Source: Pirellula staleyi DSM 6068
GTDB lineage: Bacteria > Planctomycetota > Planctomycetia > Pirellulales > Pirellulaceae
Direction: 5' to 3'
DNA: 53,546 bases
Assembly (NCBI GenBank): GCA_945875845.1
Contig: CAMCMB010000048.1
Span: 1 to 53,546, forward strand
Made by a program: the position numbers and the translations under genes
Shown: piece by piece, positions 35,471-44,087 of the stretch
Layout of the letters: each line of letters begins with the position of its first letter
Position numbering within the stretch: position 1 is the stretch's first letter
The notes under the pieces: generated by a model
What the model saw: the letters and a program-made list of their open reading frames with translations, nothing else
What the model was told of the DNA's origin: nothing
Databases searched by the model: none

Positions 35471-35786
35471 GCAGCCTGCTTCGCGGCTTGATAAGTGACC
35501 TCATCTCCCGGCTTGAAAAATCCGACTCTGCGCAGCGGCGAATTCGCACGTGCTTCGCATACTTCTAAAGATGTTTTATCACCAAGCGCTAACCGACGTT
35601 CGCAAGATGCCGAACGCCAATCCGCTGCGCAACGTCCCGCAGACGATCGCGACTCGAAGCTAGGAATCGACCCAGCAGCCTGGGTCCATTCGCGACCGTC
35701 AACATTGGCCTCAAAATTTTCAAAAAGGGACCAAGCTCTTACGTACGTGCCGACCTGTCGAAGGATCATCCTGAAATCAGGAATGA

Positions 35787-35866
35787 TTAATTATCCCTGA
35801 TGGACCGCAGGTTTTGGGCTCCACAATGAAACCGGGATAATTGGGTGGAATCAGGGATAATTAAAT
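35787..35866. repeat. inverted repeat with about 50-bp loop
   Basis: ttaattatccctgat at about 35787-35801 pairs with atcagggataattaa at about 35851-35865. Further partial units (gggataat, cagggaca, cagggata) are scattered to 35930. It lies about 100 bp upstream of a secreted-protein gene and could be a regulatory hairpin or a decayed mobile-element end. Confidence 0.6.
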
Positions 35867-35965
35867 TGACAAATCAGAGATGGTTCCCCAAACTTCAGGG
35901 ACAACCGTCCCAAACAGGGATAAAAACAAGTTCGCACCGCACTAACTTCAAGGGATACATCTTAC

Positions 35966-36832
35966 ATGAGCCCCGCGATTGCCTTCGATAGATCCGTTTG
36001 TACCAAACCTAGCGTTCGGTGTTGTTTGTTAGTTGGCGCAGTTTTGCTTTCTATGCAACTCAAACCATTAATCGCAGATGAAAACGAGGTTCGTGCGCTG
36101 GCGAAACTGTTCCCTACTAAATTGATTTCAGTACAACGTCTTCAGGAAGGGCATAAACCCGAAGATTTGGCTTTCATGGATGATATGAATAAACGATTTA
36201 TGAAAGCGATCCAAAGTGATCCATCATTGAGTGAGCAAGCGAAAGGAGGTCCCCCTAAAACGGATGCTGAGAGAGAGGCCTTGAAGAAGCTAGTCTTCAA
36301 AAAGATAGGGGTGTCGAATCCAGATGCCGAACGCCTCAATACACTGATTAGCCAGATTGAACCCGAACCACATCCCTCGGGGCCGGAAGTTACCTTTAGT
36401 GTTTCTCGCAAAGGCGAGGTGATAAATTTCCAGCTCAGTGAAGGTACAGTAGTGGATAAGTCGGATCTGAAGCTTAAATCAGCGATTGAGCTTCTTTCAA
36501 CGGTCAAGTTGAAAGAAGACGCAACAGACGCTGAGATTATGGGATACTCGTTTGGCCCAGGTCAATGGTACGACTTCATCGACAAGAAATCTGGTAGGAA
36601 ACGCGGGATCGAGTGGATAGGAAAGAGCCTGCCGTTGCGAAACGGAGGGGCCTTACCAAGCGGCAAGCGTCTTGCTGGCGAGAAGGTAGATGCTGTTGTT
36701 CGATTTGGCTATTCGGAAAAGCAAAAGCAAGTGAGAATTTTGGTCGCGGTTTTTCCATCTAATGCCCCGCCCGAGACAGGGGATTATGCACATTTTTCCA
36801 TGAAGAGCATTTCTTCGAATACTACAAAATAG
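35966..36832 (+). CDS. secreted protein of unknown function
   Basis: 288 residues. A signal-like segment at about 20-36 (LLVGAVLLSMQLKPLIA) follows a somewhat long N-terminus (MSPAIAFDRSVCTKPSVRC), and cleavage is likely near LIADE. The mature part is charged and helical to about residue 130 (PKTDAEREALKKLVFKKIG). It then becomes beta-rich (EVTFSVSRKGEVINFQL, FGPGQWYDFIDKKSGRKRG, VDAVVRFGYSEKQKQVRILVAVF). No domain is recognised and no catalytic motif is evident. It is isolated between repeat blocks and converges on the Gfo/Idh/MocA gene. Confidence 0.7.
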   Translation: MSPAIAFDRSVCTKPSVRCCLLVGAVLLSMQLKPLIADENEVRALAKLFPTKLISVQRLQEGHKPEDLAFMDDMNKRFMKAIQSDPSLSEQAKGGPPKTDAEREALKKLVFKKIGVSNPDAERLNTLISQIEPEPHPSGPEVTFSVSRKGEVINFQLSEGTVVDKSDLKLKSAIELLSTVKLKEDATDAEIMGYSFGPGQWYDFIDKKSGRKRGIEWIGKSLPLRNGGALPSGKRLAGEKVDAVVRFGYSEKQKQVRILVAVFPSNAPPETGDYAHFSMKSISSNTTK

Positions 36833-37084
36833 TTTTCAACACCACTTCGTTGAATCGTTCGTTGGATCAATTGCCAGCTGCGAAAATGAACCAAGTGCGA
36901 GCAATGAATTGCATCGAAGTGCTCGGTCGCGGTGGCTTGGCCGTCGCCATGATCACTCCTCGCACTCGATGAATTCGGACGTTCGTCAAGAAGGTTCACG
37001 TTGTGGAGGAGCTTGTGTCATCGTTGCTGCAATTCGATGATCCGATCTACTATCACAACCGGCATAGAATCTTTCGGCTCTCCG

Positions 37085-37202
37085 GGCCCGTTAGCTGATT
37101 CCGCAGGCCGGACACTAACGCGTTCCGGCTGATACCGTAAACGACAACCCAGGGCGGCACTGCGCTCAGCCCTGGGCTACGATGATTAAGCCCGTTGGGC
37201 TA
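37085..37202. repeat. composite of repeat families A and J in a convergent gap
   Basis: 37085-37140 is a diverged family-A copy (ccggacactaacgcgttccg then gctgataccgtaaac). 37146-37180 forms the hairpin cccagggc ... gccctggg. 37176-37202 is family J (ctgggctacgatgat, then agccc-gtt-gggct). Compare 28408-28502, where J is inverted relative to A. Bases 36833-37084 show no gene or repeat that I can support. Confidence 0.7.
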
Positions 37203-37210
37203 GATATCCA

Positions 37211-38596
37211 TTACGCATATTCGCGGTCGGTGATAATACCTGGCTGCGGCACTGGATAAAGGCCGTTTGGACCGGCTTGCACTGGGGCTGGGCTGCTGAA
37301 ATTCAGATTTTCCAGGCCGGGTGCAAATTCATGCTCACAATTGAGCATTTGGTCGTAGGTGATTTCCACGCCCGTGTGAGCAGCCATCCGGCCCATGCTG
37401 GTAACGATCGACGCTTGCACGCCGCGTTCAACTTCATTGTACGACTCATTTTCTCGAATGGCCTTGATGAGATGGTTCCATTCCAATTGATATGGGCTCG
37501 GCTCATTGGGTGGATATTGCCATAGTAGATTTGCTTTGGTAAACGATTGACCGCTATAAATCTTGCACTTGGCAGGCGAGTGCGAAGCGGTAGAAATAAT
37601 GGCCGACCCCTTGGTGCCGTGTGCGTAGCTTGCAAATTCATCTTTGCAACCAGGGATGGTTCGACCGTTGAGCATCAGTTTCGTACCGTCGCCAAACGTA
37701 TACTCAACCGAGTAGGTATCGAAGTTCTGATCGACATCTTCGTTTCGATAGTGACGACCGCCGCTGGCTTGCGCTTTGACTGGCCACGCATCCTTCATCC
37801 AGCAGCATTCATCAATATTGTGAATCAGGAAGTCGCTAAACGCGCCGCCGCTTGCCCAGAGGAACGCATGGAATCGATTGATTTGATACATCAATTCGCT
37901 CATCTCTTCTGGTTTCTTGCCGGTCGCCGCCGACCCTGTTGGTCCGGCCATGCGGTAGGCTCTCATCAACAGAATTTCACCGATTTCCCCCTGCTTGATT
38001 CGCTTGTACAACTCGGTTCTCGCGTCGCAGTGGCGGCACATAAGACCAATACCAACCTTGAGATTTTTGGCGACCGATTCCTTGCCTAGTTCGAGCATTC
38101 GCCGGCTGCCTGGCCCATCTACAGTCACCGGTTTTTCCATGAAGACATTGAGTCCCTTGGAAATTGCGTAAGCGAATTGAATACCTCGGAATGCAACCGG
38201 CGTTGCCATAATGACCACGTCACCTGGACGCAAACAATCCATGGCCTTCTTGTAGCCTTGGAAGTCGACAAACTTTTGATCGTCCGGCACGTTGACCGAT
38301 TTTGGGAATTGATTGATCAATGCTCCGTAGCAACTGTTTAGTTTGTGTTCGAAAACATCGGCCATGGCCACCAACTCGATTTCGCCGTTCTTCACTTGTA
38401 ACGCATTGGCTGCGGCTCCCGAGCCACGGCCTCCACAGCCTACCAAAGCGACGCGGATCTTGTTGTCCTCGCCTGCATGAACGCTTCGCGAGAGGTTGGA
38501 TGCAAGAACGCCGGCTGTAGCGACAGCGCTCGTGTTCTTTAAAAAGGATCGACGCGATGCGTCGCTGTTCGATGCCGTTGGATCTTGGTGGGACAT
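37211..38596 (-). CDS. Tat-exported Gfo/Idh/MocA family oxidoreductase
   Basis: 461 residues from the ATG at 38596. AGGAGC nine bases upstream supports this over the ATG at 38617. The twin-arginine signal is SRRSFLKNTSAVATAG with cleavage near SVHA. The Rossmann fold starts VALVGCGGRGSGAAA; the catalytic-type lysine is in FMEKPVTVDGPGSRRM. The family oxidises or isomerises sugars and related alcohols with tightly bound NAD(P). Export by Tat fits a pre-folded, cofactor-loaded enzyme. It shares the strand with an FGE-like gene and a DUF1080 gene, which suggests oxidative glycoside processing in the periplasm (inference). Confidence 0.93.
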   Translation of the reverse strand: MSHQDPTASNSDASRRSFLKNTSAVATAGVLASNLSRSVHAGEDNKIRVALVGCGGRGSGAAANALQVKNGEIELVAMADVFEHKLNSCYGALINQFPKSVNVPDDQKFVDFQGYKKAMDCLRPGDVVIMATPVAFRGIQFAYAISKGLNVFMEKPVTVDGPGSRRMLELGKESVAKNLKVGIGLMCRHCDARTELYKRIKQGEIGEILLMRAYRMAGPTGSAATGKKPEEMSELMYQINRFHAFLWASGGAFSDFLIHNIDECCWMKDAWPVKAQASGGRHYRNEDVDQNFDTYSVEYTFGDGTKLMLNGRTIPGCKDEFASYAHGTKGSAIISTASHSPAKCKIYSGQSFTKANLLWQYPPNEPSPYQLEWNHLIKAIRENESYNEVERGVQASIVTSMGRMAAHTGVEITYDQMLNCEHEFAPGLENLNFSSPAPVQAGPNGLYPVPQPGIITDREYA

Positions 38597-38716
38597 AATC
38601 TTGCTCCTAATAAGCATGAGGGAGGATGGAGGGGAAAATGAGTGAGATAGGCTTCCGGACTGTCAAGCTGAAGATGACAGGCTAGAAGCCGATCCCACGG
38701 CTGAAAACAAAATCGT

Positions 38717-39805
38717 TTATCGTTCGAGAGGGATTGGCCGTTCCTTTTGAATGGGCTCGGAAAAATCCCAAAATGTTTTTTTCTCTTCGGTCGTCGGTTC
38801 ATCGAACGGTCGAACGATACGAAAACCGACGTGCAGTGCGTCCGTCAGATACCATATACTAACCGGAAACTGCGGGTCTTGCGCTATCCAGTCTTCGGTG
38901 GACCCTTCTCTTGCGGCGCTTCGACAATCGATTGCGGTTTTGTCCCAGCCTCCGCCTCGCACCGTTCGAGGGTAAAGCGTCTTTGGAACCAACAGTGGGT
39001 TGACCGGTTTGAGCAGATCCAGCGGGAAGCCTTCCGGAACGTATTGGTCCAGTACCCATTCCGCCACATTGCCGTGCATGTCGTACAAACCCCATGGATT
39101 CGGTTTCTTCTTGCCGACTTGTTTGTATCCTTCGCCGGCGTTCTCAGCAAACCAACCATACTCCTTCAACTGGCTCGCATCATCGCCGAACGAATAGGCA
39201 GTGGTAGTACCCGCTCTGCACGCGTATTCCCATTCTGCTTCGGTTGGCAATCGATAATAACGTCCGGTTTTGGCCGAAAGCCACTTGCAATAGGTTCTCG
39301 CCGCATGCTGGGTCATGCAAATGGCGGGGAAGCCACGTTTCCCCATGCCAAAGGACATATCGCAATAGGGTTTCGTCGGTTGGCTCTTTTGAAATTCATC
39401 TGCGATCTCGTCGCGCGGAGAATTTGGAAGCTTATTCACTTCGCGAGCGAAGACATCGAGATCGGACATCCAGACGTCGTACGCGTCCCAGGTCATCTCG
39501 TATTTTGCCATCCAGAACGGAGCAAGTTCGACCGTGTGCACTGGGCCTTCGTCCGCACGTCGATCGGGTTCGGACTCAGGACTTCCCATCGCAAGCTTAC
39601 CGCCCGGAATGGGCACCATCTCGATTTTGGCGGAGGTGTGCTCGATCAGTTCAACGTATCGCTTCATCTCCTCCGGCTTGGCGGCCACCGAGTCTTTGAC
39701 TGTCAAGATGCGTTCGGAATCCTCTGCGACGACGGACGAAGCAAGCAGCGAGACAACCGTGACAGCCAAACCTTTCCGAATGCGAAACGAGCTAATGGAT
39801 CTCAA
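38717..39805 (-). CDS. secreted formylglycine-generating-enzyme (SUMF1/FGE) family protein
   Basis: 362 residues; the start appears to be a TTG at 39805, with the signal peptide right after it (GLAVTVVSLLASSVVAE). The FGE-sulfatase fold spans about 60-345: MVPIPGGKLAMGS, GPVHTVELAPFWMAKYEMT, LPTEAEWEYACRAGT, WGLYDMHGNVAEWVLD, RTVRGGGWD, HVGFRIVRP. Family members either convert a sulfatase cysteine to formylglycine or act as C-type-lectin-like binding or modifying proteins. I could not confirm the copper-binding cysteine pair of true FGEs, and no sulfatase gene lies in the window, so a non-FGE role is quite possible. Confidence 0.85.
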   Translation of the reverse strand: MRSISSFRIRKGLAVTVVSLLASSVVAEDSERILTVKDSVAAKPEEMKRYVELIEHTSAKIEMVPIPGGKLAMGSPESEPDRRADEGPVHTVELAPFWMAKYEMTWDAYDVWMSDLDVFAREVNKLPNSPRDEIADEFQKSQPTKPYCDMSFGMGKRGFPAICMTQHAARTYCKWLSAKTGRYYRLPTEAEWEYACRAGTTTAYSFGDDASQLKEYGWFAENAGEGYKQVGKKKPNPWGLYDMHGNVAEWVLDQYVPEGFPLDLLKPVNPLLVPKTLYPRTVRGGGWDKTAIDCRSAAREGSTEDWIAQDPQFPVSIWYLTDALHVGFRIVRPFDEPTTEEKKTFWDFSEPIQKERPIPLER

Positions 39806-39994
39806 GATAAAAAATTGCCGTGGGAAAGTAAAAGTTAGGACCTTTGGAAAAACAATGCGTTATGCTCTGCGCGGCTCGGATTGAGGCCACTATTGCGTAT
39901 GCCGAAGTTGTGAGGCTTAGGCGAATACCATGGCAAAGTCCCGAACTCCCATGAGTCCGGGTACCCTCTCAATCCAAACCGAGTGAACAACAAC

Positions 39995-41347
39995 TTACTT
40001 GGCGATCGATCGAATCTCGATGTTTTTAAATCGAACGGGATCGGAATGGCCTGCGAAGCCAACATGCCCACTCGTTCGATCCTTGCCTGGATGCGGGCTG
40101 TTGGCCATATACTCAGTCACCTTGGAAAGGTCTGTATCGAGGATTTGAGTTCCGTTCAATTCAACCTTGATCGTCGAACCTTGGACGGTAACGACTTCGT
40201 GGTTCCATTGACCCGTGGGTCTCAAAAAACCTCGCTTGGCCGCTGCCATCCCGTAGGCGCTTCCGTGGGCTTGGCGTGGATCGAGCGATTTGTAATTCGG
40301 GTGTCCATCGTCCAGCACTTGCAACTCGGTCATGCCGACGTAGGCACCGTCGGTGGATCGCTTGTCTTTGGGCATCGCATCGAAGTCGGCCTTGGTTGGG
40401 TAACGAACGACAAGCCCATTGTTGCCAGCAGGTGGCAATTGAAAGTCGACTCGCATGACATAGTCACTGAATACTTTTTCACTGTGGAGGACGCCACCTT
40501 TGCCTTTTTGGCATTGGATGGTACCGTCTGTGACGGTGTAGTTGTCGGTCGAACCGGCCCACCCAGTAAGGTCTTTTCCGTTAAACAAAGACTCGAATTT
40601 TTGGCCTGCGTCCGCAAGCGTTTCTTCTTCGCTCTTTCGAAGCAATGCGTTCGCTTCTTCGCCGCTGAACTCGACGAGTTTCAAATTGCGCCAACGAATT
40701 TCGGCACCGTGCGTTTGAAGCTGGATAGGACCTTTTGCATTGAGTGGCTCTCCCTTGGCGAAGTAGTTGTGGAGTCGCGCATTCTTGACCACACACTTAT
40801 CGTTGAGCCATACGGTGCAGATTTCGCCGATGAGACGAATTCGCATGGCGTTCCATTCGCCGATCGGTTTGTCGGCTCGCACGAGAGGATCTTTGCCAGC
40901 CCAACCGGCTGGGTTGTTCCAAAGGCCGCCGCTCCCCTTTTCGTTGCCATTAGGCTTGTTGTTGGCGGCGTCTGGGTCCCAGATTTGAACTTGAGGTACG
41001 CCTCGCAAGTAGACGCCGGAGTCCGATCCTGCCACGATCCAGTATTCAAACGAGAATTCGAAATCGCCGAATTCCTGATTCGTGGTTAGGTAGGCTCCCT
41101 TGCCATCGTTGACGATCACGCCATCAACGATGCTCCAGTGGTCTTTGATCTCTTGATCCCATTTGGCTTTTTGAGCCGCATCGATCGTTGGGTACTTGGC
41201 GGGATCGGTGGTGGAGCGACCGTGCCAGTTACTGAAATCTTTGCCGTTGAAAATGGGAATTTCGCCGGCCTGAGTTGGTAGTGCAGAGGCGGTTGTGAAT
41301 GCGACGACCGCAGAGAAAATTGCGCAAAATCGGAATAAGGATTTCAT
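39995..41347 (-). CDS. secreted protein with two DUF1080 (3-keto-disaccharide hydrolase) domains
   Basis: 450 residues with a signal peptide (FCAIFSAVVAFTTASALP, cleavage near TQAGE). Two tandem concanavalin-like beta-sandwich domains: domain 1 at about 28-225 (IFNGKDFSNWHG, FGDFEFSFEYWIVAGSDSGV, GGLWNNPAGW) and domain 2 at about 240-448 (LFNGKDLTGWAG, FSDYVMRVDFQLPPAGNNG, GQWNHEVVTVQGSTIKVELN). The family is now linked to cleavage of 3-keto-glycosides made by Gfo/Idh/MocA-type dehydrogenases. One such gene lies two genes away. Whether both domains are active cannot be read from sequence alone. 24 bp separate it from the radical SAM gene on the same strand. Confidence 0.93.
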   Translation of the reverse strand: MKSLFRFCAIFSAVVAFTTASALPTQAGEIPIFNGKDFSNWHGRSTTDPAKYPTIDAAQKAKWDQEIKDHWSIVDGVIVNDGKGAYLTTNQEFGDFEFSFEYWIVAGSDSGVYLRGVPQVQIWDPDAANNKPNGNEKGSGGLWNNPAGWAGKDPLVRADKPIGEWNAMRIRLIGEICTVWLNDKCVVKNARLHNYFAKGEPLNAKGPIQLQTHGAEIRWRNLKLVEFSGEEANALLRKSEEETLADAGQKFESLFNGKDLTGWAGSTDNYTVTDGTIQCQKGKGGVLHSEKVFSDYVMRVDFQLPPAGNNGLVVRYPTKADFDAMPKDKRSTDGAYVGMTELQVLDDGHPNYKSLDPRQAHGSAYGMAAAKRGFLRPTGQWNHEVVTVQGSTIKVELNGTQILDTDLSKVTEYMANSPHPGKDRTSGHVGFAGHSDPVRFKNIEIRSIAK

Positions 41348-41371
41348 TTAGGTGAATACTCAGGTGGGTTT

Positions 41372-42745
41372 CTAGGAGGGAAGCGTGGGTGAATAGACTC
41401 TCGGCTCGTTGCAGCAGGATCCGCTTGAACCGATCGAGCCACAACAAGGCTCTGCTGTTGTTTCCAATTTCGACTCAATTGCATCCGGGTCAACCCAGTC
41501 TTTTGCGTCGAAGTTTCTAGTATACGTTCCATAATCGTGAAAGGCATACCATTTCGCAAGACGATATGCCCAAGAGCGTTCTGGTATCTCTGCGCCAGGT
41601 ACATATTGACTGCGGCGTGGCGTGATCGCGGCAATTTCTTTTAGCGCCGTTTGCCGTTGAGTGGTATCGCGTGCGCCATGTTTGGCTGCCAACGATTCCA
41701 GCAGGTCCGGTCTTTCCAGGACGACGCATCCTCGGGTGTGCTTTGAAACCGTCTCACGGAAATCTCGCAGGAATTCGCTTTCTTGGAATACTTCGCGAAG
41801 CGGTCTACCGTCGTGAATGGATTCTTTTGCCAACTGAATGATCGGACAGGGTTCGATGTGACCGCCTGGTCCGATATGGTGAGTAAAGCCAGTCACGGCT
41901 GGGCAAAGAGCGCGTCCTTGTCCATCATGATACGCGTCAACAACAATAATCGGCTTCTTCACTCGCGTATTGACGACGAACTCTCGGACGCGACCAAGCT
42001 CTTCGGTATTGAGTGCAAGTTCAGGCGAACTTTCTGGGCCGACAACCCGAAAGACGTGGAACCAGCAGTACATCACACCCATCTCAACGAGCCGATCGAC
42101 CCATTCATCTTGGAGCAAGTCGTCAATGTTGGTCTTGCAAACGCTTGTGCAAACTCCCGTCATCACCTTGTTGTTGAGGCAATTTTGCAAGCCTTCCATC
42201 GTCTTGCTCAACACGCCGTCACGACCTCTGCGTTGATCGCTCACGATCTGTGAGCCTTCGACACTGATGAGCGGCGTCACGTTTCCAAGTTGCCGAAGTC
42301 GTTTGGCGACCTCGTCCGTGATGAAGTGTCCATTTGTAAAGACTTGAAAATACGCGTCCGGATGGGCGGCGAGAATATCAAGTAACTCTTTGTGCATGAA
42401 AGGTTCACCACCCAGAATGCCGAAAAAGACGTTTCCCATCGCCTTGGCTTCATTGAGTGTCTTATTCATGGCGGCGAAATCAATTTTCGTTTGTTTTGCC
42501 GCGACATCAACCCAGCAACCTTGGCAACGCAAATTGCAAGTATTGATGATTGATATGTAGAGAAATGGAGGAAAGAACTCGCCCCGTTTGAGACGCGCCT
42601 TGTGTTTTTGAACGCTCCTCATTCCGCGAAAACCAGCCAAGTAGGCGAGTTTCCAAAGAAGACGCTTGTCGGTTTCAAAAAGCAATCTTTTGGCAAAGCG
42701 GAGATACATGCGAATCCAATGAGTAAAAATGGTCCGACGCGTCAT
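41372..42745 (-). CDS. radical SAM protein with SPASM-like C-terminal region
   Basis: 457 residues, cytoplasmic. The cluster motif is TCNLRCQGC with Cys70, Cys74 and Cys77 ligating the 4Fe-4S centre that cleaves S-adenosylmethionine. The barrel continues with FFGILGGEPFMHKELLD and VTPLISVEGSQIVSDQRRG. A second Cys-rich region (CPAVTGFTHH, then GGHIEPCP) suggests an auxiliary cluster as in SPASM/twitch proteins. The C-terminal tail is Cys/Ser-rich (EPCCGSIGSSGSCCNEP). No peptide precursor gene is visible nearby. The N-terminal basic amphipathic part (FTHWIRMYLRFAKRLLF) may contact membrane. Substrate unknown. It is transcribed ahead of the DUF1080 gene and may be in its operon. Confidence 0.92.
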   Translation of the reverse strand: MTRRTIFTHWIRMYLRFAKRLLFETDKRLLWKLAYLAGFRGMRSVQKHKARLKRGEFFPPFLYISIINTCNLRCQGCWVDVAAKQTKIDFAAMNKTLNEAKAMGNVFFGILGGEPFMHKELLDILAAHPDAYFQVFTNGHFITDEVAKRLRQLGNVTPLISVEGSQIVSDQRRGRDGVLSKTMEGLQNCLNNKVMTGVCTSVCKTNIDDLLQDEWVDRLVEMGVMYCWFHVFRVVGPESSPELALNTEELGRVREFVVNTRVKKPIIVVDAYHDGQGRALCPAVTGFTHHIGPGGHIEPCPIIQLAKESIHDGRPLREVFQESEFLRDFRETVSKHTRGCVVLERPDLLESLAAKHGARDTTQRQTALKEIAAITPRRSQYVPGAEIPERSWAYRLAKWYAFHDYGTYTRNFDAKDWVDPDAIESKLETTAEPCCGSIGSSGSCCNEPRVYSPTLPS

Positions 42746-43085
42746 GACGCATCTGGTATGGAGGATGTTAACGCTATCGGCAGGGTGGAAAATACCTATG
42801 TACTGGTGGGCACGCTTTAAGTCACGTAAGGAGTGTGAAGTGTCGATTGGGTTGGAAGTCTGAGCGAGCCATCCGGTCCCCCGAGTCGTTTTCCACTTTG
42901 CACTCGCCGCAATGCATAGTTTATCAGGATTGTCTCCCGAATTGGATACTCCCTTTGCGCGGATTCCAATATTCTCTCAAAGCCAGCGAATTTGAATGAC
43001 TTCGTGATTGCCGACATTTCGAATCGTTTCCGATCGATTAGAATACGGCGGGAACTCCAGCCTCCATTTGACCTAGAGTGAATTC
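42746..43085. other. divergent intergenic, no gene recognised
   Basis: 340 bases between the radical SAM gene (minus) and the ABC ATPase gene (plus). The only open frame of note (minus 42817-43017) has no protein-like composition. No palindromic family found elsewhere in the window was seen here. The two promoters must lie within it. Confidence 0.5.
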
Positions 43086-44087
43086 ATGCAATCATCGGCC
43101 ATGGCCATTGAAGTAGCAGACCTTTCCAAGACCTACAAAGAAGGCTTGGTTTTTCGGAAACTTCACAATGCTCTCAACGACATAACTCTCTCAGTTCAGC
43201 GGGGCGAAGTTTTTGGACTCCTGGGCCCAAACGGTGCGGGCAAAACCACACTTATCAAGATACTACTTGGTATTTTACACCCCAATCAAGGGACAGCCCG
43301 CGTTCTGGACATGTCCGCTGGCAGCAAATCCGCCCGACGTAAAATCGGTTACCTTCCTGAAAACTTGATATTTCCGAGGCACCACACCGGTCGAAGTGCC
43401 CTTTATTTTTACGGTCGCCTCAGCGAAATGTCCGATGCACAAATCGCATCGAAAGAGCGAGAACTATTCGACCTGGTCAGTCTAACGGGTCGCGAACATG
43501 AACCTGTTCGACGTTACTCGAAAGGGATGCGACAACGCCTTGGACTCGCCCAGTCGATGTTGCATGACCCCGATTTGCTCATTTTCGATGAACCTACGGA
43601 CGGACTTGATCCAATGGGTCGCTCGCAAATTCGAGACGTTCTTTGCCAACTCAAGCAGCGAGGCAAGACGGTATTCCTGAATAGTCATATTCTCCAAGAA
43701 GTCGAGCTTATCTGCGACCGAGTCGCCATCATGGCGTTGGGAAAACTCCGAGGCATCGGTACGATCGACGAGTTGATCCAGAACCATCCTGACGCGAGCA
43801 AAGCGACTGTCATCGTCGAAGTGCTGGGCTCAGCGCAGCAAGTTCAAGACGCTACACAAAATTGTGTTATCAGCCGAATACAAACCGTTCAAGACTCCAA
43901 CGATTCGCAGTCCGCCATTCAGCGCATTGCAGTTGATGCGTCCAATCAAGAGAACGTGGACAAAGTCGTCGACCAACTGCGAGCCGCGTCGGTGAGCATC
44001 TATCGCATGGAGAGATTCCGGCCAACGCTAGAACAAGTGTTTATGAGCATTGTCGGCTCCGCCAGTGCTCAACCCAAAGAGAATTAA
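43086..44087 (+). CDS. ABC transporter ATP-binding protein
   Basis: 333 residues. Walker A is GPNGAGKTT (Lys53), the signature motif is YSKGMRQRLGLAQ (SKGM replacing the usual SGGQ, as in many export/ABC-2 ATPases), Walker B is LLIFDEPTDGLDP, and the H-loop is NSHILQEVE. The C-terminal roughly 100 residues form an extra regulatory-type domain typical of the DrrA/CcmA group. The stop codon abuts the ATG of the permease gene (44088), so the two are translationally linked and form one exporter. Confidence 0.95.
   Translation: MQSSAMAIEVADLSKTYKEGLVFRKLHNALNDITLSVQRGEVFGLLGPNGAGKTTLIKILLGILHPNQGTARVLDMSAGSKSARRKIGYLPENLIFPRHHTGRSALYFYGRLSEMSDAQIASKERELFDLVSLTGREHEPVRRYSKGMRQRLGLAQSMLHDPDLLIFDEPTDGLDPMGRSQIRDVLCQLKQRGKTVFLNSHILQEVELICDRVAIMALGKLRGIGTIDELIQNHPDASKATVIVEVLGSAQQVQDATQNCVISRIQTVQDSNDSQSAIQRIAVDASNQENVDKVVDQLRAASVSIYRMERFRPTLEQVFMSIVGSASAQPKEN

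Noticed and set aside
35443-35800. Two overlapping frames (35443-35769 minus, 35495-35800 plus) in intergenic DNA
   Set aside because: They overlap on opposite strands, neither has a signal, domain or ribosome-binding site, and the region is rich in hairpins. A small gene cannot be fully excluded.
38717-39805. True formylglycine-generating enzyme serving a local sulfatase
   Set aside because: No sulfatase gene is in the window and the copper-binding cysteine pair was not confirmed, so only family membership is claimed.
38747-39838. 363-codon plus-strand open frame opposite the FGE-like gene
   Set aside because: The minus strand encodes a recognisable FGE-family protein over the same stretch. 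The plus frame has no family match and no signal features, so it is an antisense shadow.
39983-41089. 368-codon plus-strand open frame opposite the DUF1080 gene
   Set aside because: The minus strand carries two clear DUF1080 domains with a signal peptide. The plus frame is a by-product of codon bias.
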